Assembly: GCA_963210315.1 (NCBI GenBank)
Contig: OY723320.1
Location: 1,612,001 to 1,676,000 of the forward strand
Length of the DNA: 64,000 nucleotides
Direction: 5' to 3'
Source: Rhynchopus euleeides
Taxonomy: Eukaryota > Euglenozoa > Diplonemea > Diplonemida > Diplonemidae
In this document: positions 18,550-29,670 of the stretch, one piece after another
Position numbering within the stretch: position 1 is the stretch's first letter
Layout: each line of letters begins with the position of its first letter
The notes under the pieces: model-generated
Seen by the model: only the letters and a program-made list of their open reading frames with translations
The model's database searches: none
What the model was told of the DNA's origin: nothing
Translations under genes and position numbers: made by a program

Positions 18550-20870
18550 GCTTATCACACACAGGCCCTGTCGGCGTTGGAGGAAGGAAGCTGTCGCTTC
18601 TCCCTCCCTCAGTGTAGATCTGGGCGCCACCCACCTGTACAGGATGATGTCTGTGGTGACTGTCAAGTCCAGCCCAACGCTGTGATGGAGGGTGGCGGTT
18701 GGGAGGGGGTGAGCAGGATCCGTGGAGTGTCGGGGTGTGCCACGCTAGTCTGGCTGGACGGGGTCAGGGCCTTCCTTTGCACAACACACATGCACACATA
18801 CAGGCAACATTGCAACCTGCAGGGTCAGCGGGGGAGTAAGGAAGGATGTCAACGATGTCAACGACAGCGGGGTCGGGTGTGCAGGCCGCAAAGGCTTTGG
18901 GGTGTGCAACCACAGCAGATGCTGTGAAGACGGCGTGGGAGGCGGTGGTGCAGCTGCGCAAACAGGCGGTGAGCAGGGTGCGCGGTGGCGGGGAGTCAGC
19001 AGTGGAGGTGCTGGACGGGGCGCTGGACACGGCGCTGGGTGACTGGCACGACGCGCTGTGCCGCAGCGTGATTGCTGCGATGAACAGGTGCCTGGAGCGG
19101 AGGAAGGAGCGGGACGGGGTCGTGGGGGGCTGTGCATCGCTCGTGTCGGAGGCGCGGAAGGACTTGGGGAAGGCGGCGAAGGGGTTCAAGGACACGGGGG
19201 CGGTGGTGGCCGCAGGGAGCAAGGGGCCGAGCCGGTACAGCGACGGGATCGGAGAGGTCGACGTGGACCGTGGGTGGAGCGACTTCTTCCAGGGGGCGTC
19301 GTGCGCAATGCGGGTGCTGGCGACGGTGCAGGCTGCGCTGGGGACGCAGTGCGAGGGGTACGTGATCTGCGGTGCGTGTGGGATTGCGCTGAAGGCGGAG
19401 TGCAAGGAGCGGCACGTGGGGAAGTGCGACAAGCTGGAGGCGGGGGAGCGGGGTCCCGGCGGCGGGCGGTTCGAGGCGATGACTGCGGAGTGGGCGGTGC
19501 AGCAGGTGGAAGGGCAGGCAGAGCCGTACCTGCGGCTGTACTCGCTGGAGAGCCCGCTGTGCTACGGGGTGAACGCGGCGATGCGCGAGGTGGCCTTCTG
19601 CGGGAGGCGGGAGCGCTACGAGCCGATGAAGGGGTTCGCGTACTCGCTGCACCGGGCAATGATGTCGCGCCCGAAGTACGAGGGGACCGTGTTCCGCGCA
19701 ATGGACTTCCGTGTGAGCGCGTCGCTGTACTCCGTGGGGGCGGTGGTGACGATGCCGCACCCCACAAGCGCAAGCGAGCAGCCGGATGTCGTGAAGGACT
19801 TCCTGGGGCAGGCTGACGCCACGGACGGGGCGGGCGGCGCAGACGCAGACGGGCCCGTGGTGCAGGGCACCATCCTCGTGCTGCGGGTGCGGACCGGCCG
19901 CAGCATCGCCCAGTTCAGCCGCTTCCCCGAGGAGAAGGAGGTGCTGATTGCGGCCAACACGCAGTTCCGTGTGGTGGGGCGCCCCGACGTCGGTGTGCTG
20001 CGTCTGCTGGAGATGGCGCTCGACACAAGCCTGGCCAACGTCGTGGTGGTGGAGCTGCAGGAGGTCAACTTCGATCACTGGGGCAGGCTCACAGACATCA
20101 TGACGGAGGTGGAGAAGGTGCGCAACGCGTCCCTCCTCGAGATCGTCGACACGAAGGTCAAAACCGACCGTCGGTATGAGCTCCATCCGGTGACTCGGGA
20201 AGGAGCGTTTGTGAACTACCCACCCAGCACGGAGTTGCCTGTTGTGGACGGGAAGACGCTGCTCGAGGTGGCGGTGTCGGTGGAGCACAACGAGCAGGTG
20301 GTGTCGCTGTGCTGTGCCAACCTGGCACCCGCAGCCCATGCGGATGCTCTCAACGATGCGCTCACGACAGCGCTGCGCATGAACAAGGGCGGGAGCCACG
20401 ACAAGACCGCGGCAGTGCTGCTGAGCAAGGGTGCGGATGTTGCGTGCGTACCGCAAGAGCTGCACACAGCAGGTGTTGCGCTGATTGCGTGTGTCTGCAA
20501 GCGGGCGGTGTTGGACAAGGCAATGCACGCCCTTGGGGACACGTTCTGGGGAGCGTACGAGGAAGAGGGACCGCGGAAAGGGTGGACTGTGCTGCATGCG
20601 GCAGCCGCAGGGAATCGTGCTGACCTGCTGAAGGATGTCCTCCTGTCGGGCAGCCTCGCGGCTGACACGGTGGGTGCGTTGGGGCGCAGTGCGTGCAGCG
20701 TCGCTGCTGCAGGCGGCTGCACAGACGCTTTGCGTGTCCTCATCACACAAGGAGAGGCCGATGTGAACAAGCCTGACAATGACGGGAGGACGCCTTGCTA
20801 TATGGCGGCTCAGATGGGTCATACCGACGCATTGCGCATCCTCATCGCAGAAGGACAAGCTGATGTGAAC
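18550..20870 (+). repeat. Segmental duplication, left unit
   Basis: Nearly identical to 27335-29670, about 8.8 kb downstream. Identity starts about 300 bp upstream of the ADP-ribosyltransferase/ankyrin genes (CACACACAGGCCCT), is nearly perfect over the N-terminal 640 codons, and breaks up in the ankyrin arrays. Matching 3' flanks reappear at 24295-24455 and 30484-30672 (AAAGCGCCTCCCG). Confidence 0.9.
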
Positions 20871-22091
20871 AAGGCCATGAACGACGGTGCGACTCCGTGT
20901 TTCATTGCGGCTCAGAACGGACACGCTGACGCACTACGCATCCTCATCACAGAAGGACAGGCTGATGTCAACAAGGCCGACGATGCGGGGTGGACGCCAT
21001 GTTTCATTGCGTCTCGCAGCGGACAGGCTGACGCATTGCGCCTCCTCATCACAGAAGGTCAAGCTGATGTGAACAAGGCCATCAACGATGGTCCGCCGCC
21101 GTGCTATGTGGCTGCTCAGAACGGACACACTGACGCATTGCGCATCCTCATCACAGAAGGACAAGCTGATGTGAACAAGGCCAAGAACGACGGTACGACG
21201 CCGTGTTCCATAGCGGCTCAGAATGGGCACGCTGACGCATTGCGCATGCTCATCACAGAAGGACAAGCTGATGTGAACAAGGCTCACATCGACGGTGCGA
21301 CGCCGTGTTTAATGGCGGCTGAGGACGGGCACGCTGACGCATTGCGCATTCTCATCACTGAAGGACAGGCTGATGTGAACAAGGCTGACAACGACGGTTT
21401 GACGGCGTGTTTCAAGGCGGCTCAGAACGGATACGCTGGCGCATTGCGCATCCTCATCACAGAAGGACAAGCTGATGTGAACAAGGCCAACAACAACAGT
21501 TGGACGCCGTGTTTGATGGCGGCTCAGGACGGACACGCTGACGCACTACGCATCCTCATCACAGAAGGACAGGCTGATGTGAACAAGGCCAACAACAACG
21601 GTGCGACGCCGTGTTATATGGCGGCTCAGAACGGACACGCTGACGCATTGCGCATCCTCATCACAGAAAGACAAGCTGATGTGAACAAGGCCAACAACAA
21701 CGGTACGACGCCGTGTTTCATTGCGGCTCAGAACGGACACGCTGACGCACTGCCCATCCTGTTCACAGAAGGACAGGCTGATGTGAACAAGGCCAACAAT
21801 CACGGTTGGACGCCGTGTGTGAAGGCGGCTCAGAACGGACACACTGACGCATTGCGCATCCTCATCACAGAAGGACAAGCTGACGTGAACAAGGCTGACA
21901 GCGACGGTACGACGCCGTGTTATCTAGCGGCTCAGAACGGACACGCTGACGCACTGCGCATCCTGATCACAGAAGGACAAGCTGATGTGAACAAGGCCAA
22001 CAATCACGGTTGGACGCCGTGTGGCAAGGCGGCTCAGAAAGGACACACTGAGGCATTGCGCATCCTCATCAGGTCCTGGGCACGACCTTAA
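18846..22091 (+). CDS. Mono-ADP-ribosyltransferase/ankyrin-repeat protein, copy 1 (interrupted)
   Basis: 1081 codons from ATG 18846. Residues 1-170 are helical and unassigned. A small Cys/His cluster (CGACGIALKAECKERHVGKC, near 178-197) looks zinc-binding. Residues 235-375 resemble arginine-specific mono-ADP-ribosyltransferases: Arg in GTVFRAMD (near 284), Ser in HPTSASEQ, and FPEEKEVLIAANTQFRV (near 358) with the E-x-E pair. From about 575, two loose ankyrin repeats and 13 near-identical 34-residue repeats (ADVNKANNNGATPCYMAAQN type) follow. Inferred role: NAD-dependent modification of a partner chosen by the ankyrin array; no signal peptide is seen. The array is cut at 22071 by a 1.1-kb insertion, so the last residues (RSWARP) are foreign; two more repeats and the natural end lie at 23204-23421. 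Confidence 0.85.
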   Translation: MSTMSTTAGSGVQAAKALGCATTADAVKTAWEAVVQLRKQAVSRVRGGGESAVEVLDGALDTALGDWHDALCRSVIAAMNRCLERRKERDGVVGGCASLVSEARKDLGKAAKGFKDTGAVVAAGSKGPSRYSDGIGEVDVDRGWSDFFQGASCAMRVLATVQAALGTQCEGYVICGACGIALKAECKERHVGKCDKLEAGERGPGGGRFEAMTAEWAVQQVEGQAEPYLRLYSLESPLCYGVNAAMREVAFCGRRERYEPMKGFAYSLHRAMMSRPKYEGTVFRAMDFRVSASLYSVGAVVTMPHPTSASEQPDVVKDFLGQADATDGAGGADADGPVVQGTILVLRVRTGRSIAQFSRFPEEKEVLIAANTQFRVVGRPDVGVLRLLEMALDTSLANVVVVELQEVNFDHWGRLTDIMTEVEKVRNASLLEIVDTKVKTDRRYELHPVTREGAFVNYPPSTELPVVDGKTLLEVAVSVEHNEQVVSLCCANLAPAAHADALNDALTTALRMNKGGSHDKTAAVLLSKGADVACVPQELHTAGVALIACVCKRAVLDKAMHALGDTFWGAYEEEGPRKGWTVLHAAAAGNRADLLKDVLLSGSLAADTVGALGRSACSVAAAGGCTDALRVLITQGEADVNKPDNDGRTPCYMAAQMGHTDALRILIAEGQADVNKAMNDGATPCFIAAQNGHADALRILITEGQADVNKADDAGWTPCFIASRSGQADALRLLITEGQADVNKAINDGPPPCYVAAQNGHTDALRILITEGQADVNKAKNDGTTPCSIAAQNGHADALRMLITEGQADVNKAHIDGATPCLMAAEDGHADALRILITEGQADVNKADNDGLTACFKAAQNGYAGALRILITEGQADVNKANNNSWTPCLMAAQDGHADALRILITEGQADVNKANNNGATPCYMAAQNGHADALRILITERQADVNKANNNGTTPCFIAAQNGHADALPILFTEGQADVNKANNHGWTPCVKAAQNGHTDALRILITEGQADVNKADSDGTTPCYLAAQNGHADALRILITEGQADVNKANNHGWTPCGKAAQKGHTEALRILIRSWARP

Positions 22092-23200
22092 ACTACCTAA
22101 GACCTAGGGAAGTCGTAAAACTCAACCCCACACCCCGAGGGCTCCCCCAGGCTGGTCCGCCTGGGCAACGGGGTCCCAGTGCATAGCACGGAGCACTGGG
22201 ACAAAAGAGGGTCCGCCTTTTTCCGTCAACTCTGACATGGGGAGGGACAGCTGGAGCCACTGGCGGGGTGCTGTGTTGACTTCAGGGGGCTCCCAACGTG
22301 CTTCGGCACACCGGGTTCTTGGCCTGCGGCGGCATGGTAGTCGGTCAGAGAGGCCAGCGCTTGGTCGGGGACTACTCAGAGAGGGCGTGTGCGGACTTCA
22401 GGGGGCTCCCAACGTGCATCTGCACACCGGGTTCTTGGCCTGCGGACGTAGATTGCCTAAAGGTTTAGAAACCGGCCGAGCCCGTGGGGGTGACGAACGT
22501 ACTGCCGGCCCGGGATTGTCAAGGTTCTTTCCCCAGATGGCTCACCAGTACCACCAAACCACACGGAGAGCAAAACCGCCGGGGAGGGGGTGGGGGAAGG
22601 TGGGAAGGGCGGCATGCCGAACTACAGCAAGGATGGCCAACAATGCGATCACTGCAAACAAGGCATGGGACACAAGAGGGGGAAAAAAAGGGGGGGATAA
22701 AATCCAACTTGCTGCCTTCACGTGGCGCCCCCTGTGATTACCCTCCTCCGAGGGGAAACTAAAGCAAGCTCTGGTAACTCTTTTTCCGCTGTGTGCCCTG
22801 TTTCATATATGCGGAGGGGCCCTTTCTGCACGGCTTTGGTTTTATTGATGTTGTGGTGTGCGTGGTTTATTTTCCCTTTTTTTGTTGTTTTCGCAGCATT
22901 TTATGCTGTCGGGTGAGCTTCCGCCCCATGGGAGGCGCTCCTTCCGGCTTGCGCTGCCCACCCATCCCACCCCCGTCCCCTTCCCACATTCTTTCTATTC
23001 TTTTAGGGGAGACGTCCTCGCAGTGGCTGTTTGGCCTGACGCGATTCCCCGCCTCAAAGCAGACCCACCTGGCAGCTACTCAAGGCACATGAGGAGTGAG
23101 AGGCGTCAACGGGCGCAACGCCCCTCCCTGCGGTCCGGCTTCCGCCACGTGGCTGACTCAAAGCAGCGAAGTGACCAACGGGAGCGACATGAAAAAAAAA
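22072..23200 (+). mobile_element. Poly(A)-tailed retroposed insertion in the ankyrin array
   Basis: About 1.13 kb splits an ankyrin codon block. The left side ends ...ATCCTCATCA, and the right side resumes ATCACTGAAGGACAAGC directly after nine A (23192-23200). The repeated ATCA is a minimal target-site duplication. An A-tail plus duplication indicates copying from an RNA by LINE machinery. Inside is a direct repeat of about 50 bp (22259-22310 and 22394-22445: GACTTCAGGGGGCTCCCAAC). No RT or other recognised coding region was found, so it is a SINE-like or truncated passenger. Confidence 0.75.
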
Positions 23201-23203
23201 TCA

Positions 23204-23421
23204 CTGAAGGACAAGCTGACGTGAACAAGGCTGACAGCGACGGTTGGACGCCGTGTTATCTAGCGGCTCAGAACGGACACGCTGACGCACTACGCATTCT
23301 CATCACAGACGGAATAGCTGATTCGATGAAGGCTACTAATGACGGCGTGACGCCGCTTTCTGCCGCACAGCAAGGTGGCCACACAGCTGTAGTCGACCTC
23401 TTGTCTGCAGCGATGCAGTGA
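23204..23421 (+). pseudogene. Detached C-terminal end of ankyrin copy 1
   Basis: Encodes two more repeats and the natural terminus (ADVNKADSDGWTPCYLAAQN ... VVDLLSAAMQ, stop 23419-23421), matching the end of copy 2 (VELLSAPTL). It is in a different frame from the upstream 1081 codons because of the insertion, so the gene cannot make the full protein unless the insertion is spliced out. Confidence 0.8.
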
Positions 23422-23430
23422 GGACCGAGA

Positions 23431-23905
23431 CTCTGTTTGTGCTTGCCTTCTGTGCGACATGCGGACTGTCGTTCATCGCGAAACCAACGTCGGCCAGCTT
23501 CAGGGCAGGGGCATCGTTGGTCCCGTCACCAGTCACAGCCACGACGTCACCCAGGAGCATCAGGTTGCTGACGAGCAGCTGCTTGTCGAGGGGAGAGCAG
23601 CGCGCGAGCACCTGGAACTTGGGCAGCAGCTGCATGAAATCCTCTTCTTTGTCGCAGAACAGGCGGCGGAAAGCATGCTGGAGGGTCCTGCAGGCCCCTC
23701 CATCGCCACACCACCCTCCGTCTAGATGTCGCACTTCTTCAAGATGGCCTTGCCCGTGTTGATGTTGTCACCCGTGCACATGCGCACCGTCACACCGGCG
23801 GTCTGGCAGTTGTGTGCACCGCGTCAGGCACCTCGTCACGCACAGGGTCCTCGATACCGCTGAAGCCGACGAACGTCAGGTTCTTCTCGACAGACTTGGG
23901 TGCGT
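23431..23905 (-). pseudogene. P-type Ca2+-ATPase (PMCA-like) gene fragment
   Basis: On minus, starting near 23905, the conserved P-domain is readable: KNLTFVGFSGIEDPVRDEVP, then after a frame change [20 protein letters not shown] and AILKKCDI, a stop, and in the next frame FQVLARCSPLDKQLLVSNLM and VVAVTGDGTNDAPALKLADV up to GFAMNDS. The phosphorylation loop and all membrane segments are missing, so it is a dead fragment of a plasma-membrane-type calcium pump. It lies in an 860-bp block (about 23432-24300) that is absent from the 3' region of the duplicate at 30476. Confidence 0.9.
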
Positions 23906-25220
23906 GTGGAATGTGTCAGCAACAACCTCTTAACGCACGGAGAGTCCCACGTGGGCTGCTCCTCTTGCCTGTGTTGACCCCGAAGCAGGTCGGAGGGGGA
24001 AGGCCAGTGCACAGCATCGGTCAGTCCCAATGTCAGAACAGGGTGTCCTCGGCCTGTGTGTGTGGTATGAAGTGATCATGTGTACTGTCCTGCGGTTGAC
24101 TGATTGCAATGATGTTTGTCTGCAGTTTGTTCACAAGACTCCCTTCCAAGCGGCTGTGCCCCGACTTGGGGGCGAGTCTGTTTACCTGTGCCTGAGGCAT
24201 AATTCCGTTTTTACCTGCAGCAGACCTGTTGCCTGCTGCCACACCGACAGGAGGTGCCCTCCGCAGACAAGCACTGCAGGGGAAGTTGGAGCAGAAGGAG
24301 GCACATCAGCACCACCAATTTAGGCATCGAATGTTGCACTGTACAATAGTTACACAGAAGGTGTGTGTGCGTGTGACTGTCCGTGCGTGAGTGTCGCACC
24401 ACGGCCGCTGCACCAGCTTAGCAGCTGCCGCAGCGGCGAAAGCGCCTCCCGTACGTGGCGGGTGTGCCAGGGAGAGCCTTCTGGCCTTCTTGGCATGCCG
24501 GGTGTTTGCTTGCCCCGCTTCCCCTTGTCTCTGCAGAGTCTGCATGCAGTGTCAGCCCCCCCACCGGCTCCCCCCAAATCCCCTGTCAACCTGCGCGCAG
24601 CTGCCTGAGGGCTGCCGAAGGCGGCCGAACAAACAGATGCCCCCTTGACCCGCCCACCGGAACACACCTGCTCGGTGTGTCGCACCCATTCTCTCTGCTT
24701 CTTGTTGTGGGCCACACCGCCAGCCACACCACACCACACCATGCTTGACCGAGAGCACGTTGCGCGCCGTCCCTCTCTCCACTCCCCCTCCCTCCTCCCC
24801 ACCCACACCCACTCACACAACCTGCATAACGAGTGAAGGGAGATCATGCTTCTGCTTCTTGCTTCCCCTCCTACCTTCAGTCCCACCCCACCACAAACTT
24901 GTTTGAGCACCGTAGGTGCGAGGGGGAGTCGTGAGGTCGAGGAAGGACGGGCGTTCTGAGCTGTCGTGTTTTTTCTTGCAACACGCAAGGTTGGAAGGGG
25001 GGGGGGGGGCTGAGGGGAAACACCGCACAACTCACAGCAGGATTTGTGTCTCTTTTGTCCCCCCGCTCCAGCCCCTCCGCACGCGAACTGACACTACAAG
25101 CAGAACTGGGTGAACTGACCTCCCCCTCCCCCTATCTCCTTTGTATCCTCCGACCGAGCAAGACTCCCCCCCCACCCCACACCCACCCCACCCTACGCAG
25201 GAGCCCCGGGGGCGCAGGCC
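23906..25220. other. Intergenic; 3' flank of duplication and unassigned DNA
   Basis: 24295-24455 matches the 3' flank of the duplicate copy at 30484-30672. 24828-24850 has the motif CTGCATAACGAGTGAAGGGA, also found near 17216, 37040 and 43866. From 25160 to 25208 a C-rich tract ends in CTACGCAG, a good splice acceptor for the next gene. No gene is supported. Confidence 0.4.
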
Positions 25221-25919
25221 ATGAAGCCCCTCTCTGAGTTCGAAGATGCTGCGGACGACACCCTCGAGATGATCAACGTCGGCGGCTGCTGCGCCGTGAC
25301 ACGGCTGCTCCAGCTGCGCCTCTTCGGCGCCCAGCAGATCCACGACCTGGTCCGCCGCAAGGTGGCGGCCGTCGCCGCAGACGCCTCACGCGGCGAAGAC
25401 CTGTGCAAAATATACCAACTGAAGCAGCGCTGCATCGAAGCCCTTGAGGGGTCGTGGTTCTGCTGCCTGCACTACTTCAAGCGGCTGATGCTCGACAAAG
25501 GGGACGGGCTCCCCGTCTACGAAAGCCTCGTCTTCTGCGACGCCGCCCTCCGCTGCTGGCTCATCGTACACTGCGACGCGCGCATCGACATCGGGGTGGT
25601 GCAGAAGGGGCGCGACGCCGCCAAAGCCCTCCACTCCACCCTACGCCACCTCGGATACCCCGTCGCCGACATCACATTCTACGTCTACACACCCGTGTCT
25701 CCTCCCGGCCTCCCCGACCCCTCGATGCGAGAGCACATCCCTCCCGATGCGGAGCCTCTCTCCAAAGAGGAGCTGCCATACGCGGATGCTCTGCTCAACT
25801 CCGAGTCGGGGCAGCGTGCCGTGCGTGACATGCTGAAGGTCTCAAAGGTGCGCCTCGGGTGCGACCCCCCTCCTGGGTTTTTGATCCGGGAGGGCCGCAC
25901 TGTCTGCCCGAAGCGGTGA
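25221..25919 (+). CDS. Hypothetical 232-aa protein
   Basis: Open from ATG 25221 with strong third-position C/G bias like the other host genes. The sequence (MKPLSEFEDAADDTLEMINV ... LCKIYQLKQRCIEALEGSW) is helical in the first half; the middle has hydrophobic strands (AALRCWLIVHCDARIDIGVV), and the C-terminus is Pro-rich. No signal peptide or membrane span. An AG acceptor at 25200 leads in frame into codons before the ATG, so it may be the second exon of a longer gene. I do not recognise the family. Confidence 0.6.
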   Translation: MKPLSEFEDAADDTLEMINVGGCCAVTRLLQLRLFGAQQIHDLVRRKVAAVAADASRGEDLCKIYQLKQRCIEALEGSWFCCLHYFKRLMLDKGDGLPVYESLVFCDAALRCWLIVHCDARIDIGVVQKGRDAAKALHSTLRHLGYPVADITFYVYTPVSPPGLPDPSMREHIPPDAEPLSKEELPYADALLNSESGQRAVRDMLKVSKVRLGCDPPPGFLIREGRTVCPKR

Positions 25920-27334
25920 TGTGCGGGGGGGGGGGTGGGGTGGGGTGTGGAGTGTTAGAGTGGGAGAGCCGCAACGCCGGGGTCCCGCAAAAGCCTTATT
26001 CTCAGCACTGGTGGGGGGTGGACCCGGCGGGGAGGGGGAGGGGGGGGGACCTGACCATCAGTCACCCGAGCCTCACCGGCATGGAATCACAGCCGCAGCT
26101 CCGGTGGTTACGAAGGGTGGGGGGAGGGGGGGGGGGAGACTCTGCAATACGGTGCCCCACCAAATGTGGTGGGAGGGGAGGAGGGGTGAGTGACCCCCCC
26201 TCTCCCCCTCTCCCTCTCTCTCTAGGCCTGCTGCGTTTGTTATCAAGTGGTGCTCGTGTGTGAGCCGGAGGGGGCGGCGCACCGCAGCCTACCACCAAAC
26301 ATGCTCTATACCCTACACTAGCCTCCCGCCCTTCGTCAGGGTCAGTGGTGTGTGTTGCCAGCTCAAGGGGCTATTTGTGTGGTGGAAGCGCAGCGCAACA
26401 AGCGGAAGGATGGCCGACCATCTGATCGGAGCGGTTGTCGCTGTGAAGTGATCGGGGGCGCTTTCTGCAGCAGGGGAGGGGGCGGGGGGGCGCTCAGGTG
26501 GGGTAGTGGGGCAGCCCTTCTTCTTTTTTACGCACGCGACTTTCGCGCGGAAAGTGTCATTCAGCTCTGCCAAACGTGCTCTACACACCACCCCCTTCAT
26601 CAGGCAAGTGGGTTTGTAAGTGTGTGTGGAAGCGTCAACGCATCAAACGAAGTATCAACAGCAGAGAAAGAGCGGCAGAGTTGAAGTGACACTTTTGCAA
26701 CAAAGCACGCGGTCACAGCATCATCAAAAGTCTGCTGCATTTTTGGCGGGTAAATCAGGAGCGCTCTCTTTATCTTACTGTAAGCACACAGCATGAATGT
26801 GTCAAAGTGGAGGAGCGCTTCCCGACGGCCCTGCTTCTATTCTGTGCGTCAGAATCCCTGCCTCATCTGCCACCTTCATTCAGCAGATTAACACCCGGTT
26901 GAACAAACAACACGTAATCGGTTGGACAATTTGAGAACCGTTGCGTTCTGGACTTGATCCGGTGGCGCAAGCAAACACATTACGTCCGCCGGCTCCTTTG
27001 TTAGTGCGACAACTGAACTGTTCGTCTTCGCTACGGGGTGGTCCAAGGTCCGTCCGGACCGGAATCACCTCCGTACGGCAGAAGCGGAGGAGTCCTTCTT
27101 GGTCCGCATCCGTGCCCCCCGTGTGTAATCCCGCCCTGCGTGTAGGTCCGCCCCCGCCCCCCCACCCCCAGGCGAAGATCGCCTCCGGGGAAGGCCTTTG
27201 CCCAGGAGCGCAGAAGAGTGAAAAGGTGAAGCCGCCTCACAGCACTGGCTGCAAAGTGACACAGTTTGGCACACAGTGGCACAGAGCGAAGGCCCCCAGA
27301 GGGGGGCACTGAAATACGGGGGGCCCCAGGGAGC
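25920..27334. other. Intergenic with dispersed repeats
   Basis: GC-rich spacer with G-runs (25923-25945, 26115-26140). Repeats: 26283-26470 (a diverged family A relative with GTGGAAGCGCAGCGCAACA) and family B at 26523-26697. 26895-26990 has two GG(T/C)G(A/C)-ACAAACA-type strings related to the GGTTGCACAAACAAA motif (CACATTACGT(C/A)CCGCCGG recurs at 32742). No gene is supported. Confidence 0.45.
26523..26697 (+). repeat. Dispersed repeat family B
   Basis: Nearly identical to 37088-37262: ACTTTCGCGCGGAAAGTGTC, CCAAACGTGCTCTACACACC, GGAAGCGTCAACGCATCAAA, GCAGAGTTGAAGTGACACTT. It is a relative of family A sharing the 'GAAGCGTCAACGCATCAA' core and the 'GTGCTCTA(T/C)ACAC' block. Confidence 0.85.
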
Positions 27335-29670
27335 GCTTGTCACACACAGGCCCTCTCAGTGTTTGTGGAAGGGAGCTGTCGCGTTTGCCTCCCTCAGTGT
27401 AGATCTGGCCGCCATCCCACCTGGATGGGATACTCTCTGTGGTGACTGTCAAGTCCAGCCCAACGCTGTGATGGAGGGGGGTGGTTGGGAGGGGGGGTGA
27501 GCAGGATCCGTGGAGTGTCGGGGTGTGCCACGCTCGTCTGGCTAGACGGGGTCAGCACAAGTGGGGGCCTTGCTTTGCACAACACACATGCACACATACA
27601 GGCAGCATTGCAACCTGCAGGGCCAGCGGTGTAGTAAGGCAAGATGTCAACGATGTCAACGACAGCGGGGTCGGGTGTGCAGGCCGCAAAGGCTTTGGGG
27701 TGTGCAACCACAGCAGATGCGGTGAAGACGGCGTGGGAGGCAGTGGTGCAGCTGCGCAAACAGGCGGTGAGCAGGGTGCGCGGTGGCGGGGAGTCAGCAG
27801 TGGAGGTGCTGGACGGGGCGCTGGACACGGCGCTGGGTGACTGGCACGACGCGCTGTGCCGCAGCGTGATTGCTGCGATGAACAGGTGCCTGGAGCGGAG
27901 GAAGGAGCGGGACGGGGTCGTGGGGGGCTGTGCATCGCTCGTGTCGGAGGCGCGGAAGGACTTGGGGAAGGCGGCGAAGGGGTTCAAGGACACGGGGGCG
28001 GTGGTGGCCGCAGGGAGCAAGGGGCCGAGCCGGTACAGCGACGGGATCGGAGAGGTCGACGTGGACCGTGGGTGGAGCGACTTCTTCCAGGGGGCGTCGT
28101 GCGCAATGCGGGTGCTGGCGACGGTGCAGGCTGCGCTGGGGACGCAGTGCGAGGGGTACGTGATCTGCGGTGCGTGTGGGATTGCGCTGAAGGCGGAGTG
28201 CAAGGAGCGGCACGTGGGGAAGTGCGACAAGCTGGAGGCGGGGGAGCGGGGTCCCGGCGGCGGGCGGTTCGAGGCGATGACTGCGGAGTGGGCGGTGCAG
28301 CAGGTGGAAGGGCAGGCAGAGCCGTACCTGCGGCTGTACTCGCTGGAGAGCCCGCTGTGCTACGGGGTGAACGCGGCGATGCGCGAGGTGGCCTTCTGCG
28401 GGAGGCGGGAGCGCTACGAGCCGATGAAGGGGTTCGCGTACTCGCTGCACCGGGCAATGATGTCGCGCCCGAAGTACGAGGGGACCGTGTTCCGCGCAAT
28501 GGACTTCCGTGTGAGCGCGTCGCTGTACTCCGTGGGGGCGGTGGTGACGATGCCGCACCCCACAAGCGCAAGCGAGCAGCCGGATGTCGTGAAGGACTTC
28601 CTGGGGCAGGCTGACGCCACGGACGGGGCGGGCGGCGCAGACGCAGACGGGCCCGTGGTGCAGGGCACCATCCTCGTGCTGCGGGTGCGGACCGGCCGCA
28701 GCATCGCCCAGTTCAGCCGCTTCCCCGAGGAGAAGGAGGTGCTGATTGCGGCCAACACGCAGTTCCGTGTGGTGGGGCGCCCCGACGTCGGTGTGCTGCG
28801 TCTGCTGGAGATGGCGCTCGACACAAGCCTGGCCAACGTCGTGGTGGTGGAGCTGCAGGAGGTCAACTTCGATCACTGGGGCAGGCTCACAGACATCATG
28901 ACGGAGGTGGAGAAGGTGCGCAACGCGTCCCTCCTCGAGATCGTCGACACGAAGGTCAAAACCGACCGTCGGTATGAGCTCCATCCGGTGACTCGGGAAG
29001 GAGCGTTTGTGAACTACCCACCCAGCACGGAGTTGCCTGTTGTGGACGGGAAGACGCTGCTCGAGGTGGCGGTGTCGGTGGAGCACAACGAGCAGGTGGT
29101 GTCGCTGTGCTGTGCCAACCTGGCACCCGCAGCCCATGCGGATGCTCTCAACGATGCGCTCACGACAGCGCTGCGCATGAACAAGGGCGGGAGCCACGAC
29201 AAGACCGCGGCAGTGCTGCTGAGCAAGGGTGCGGATGTTGCGTGCGTACCGCAAGAGCTGCACACAGCAGGTGTTGCGCTGATTGCGTGTGTCTGCAAGC
29301 GGGCGGTGTTGGACAAGGCAATGCACGCCCTTGGGGACACGTTCTGGGGAGCGTACGAGGAAGAGGGACCGCGGAAAGGGTGGACTGTGCTGCATGCGGC
29401 AGCCGCAGGGAATCGTGCTGACCTGCTGAAGGATGTCCTCCTGTCGGGCAGCCTCGCGGCTGACACGGTGGGTGCGTTGGGGCGCAGTGCGTGCAGCGTC
29501 GCTGCTGCAGGCGGCTGCACAGACGCTTTGCGTGTCCTCATCACACAAGGAAAGACCGACGTGAACAAGCCTGACAATGACGGGAGGACGCCTTGTTATA
29601 TGGCGGCTCAGATGGGGCATACCGACGCATTGCGCATCCTCATCACAGAAGGACAGGCTGATGTGAACAG
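27335..29670 (+). repeat. Segmental duplication, right unit
   Basis: Partner of 18550-20870. The first differences inside the coding region appear only near codon 640 (GEADVN versus GKTDVN), pointing to a recent duplication or gene conversion. Confidence 0.9.

Noticed and set aside
18996-20924. Long antisense frames over the ankyrin genes (also 27794-30424)
   Set aside because: They mirror the codon bias of the plus-strand genes, which have recognisable domains.
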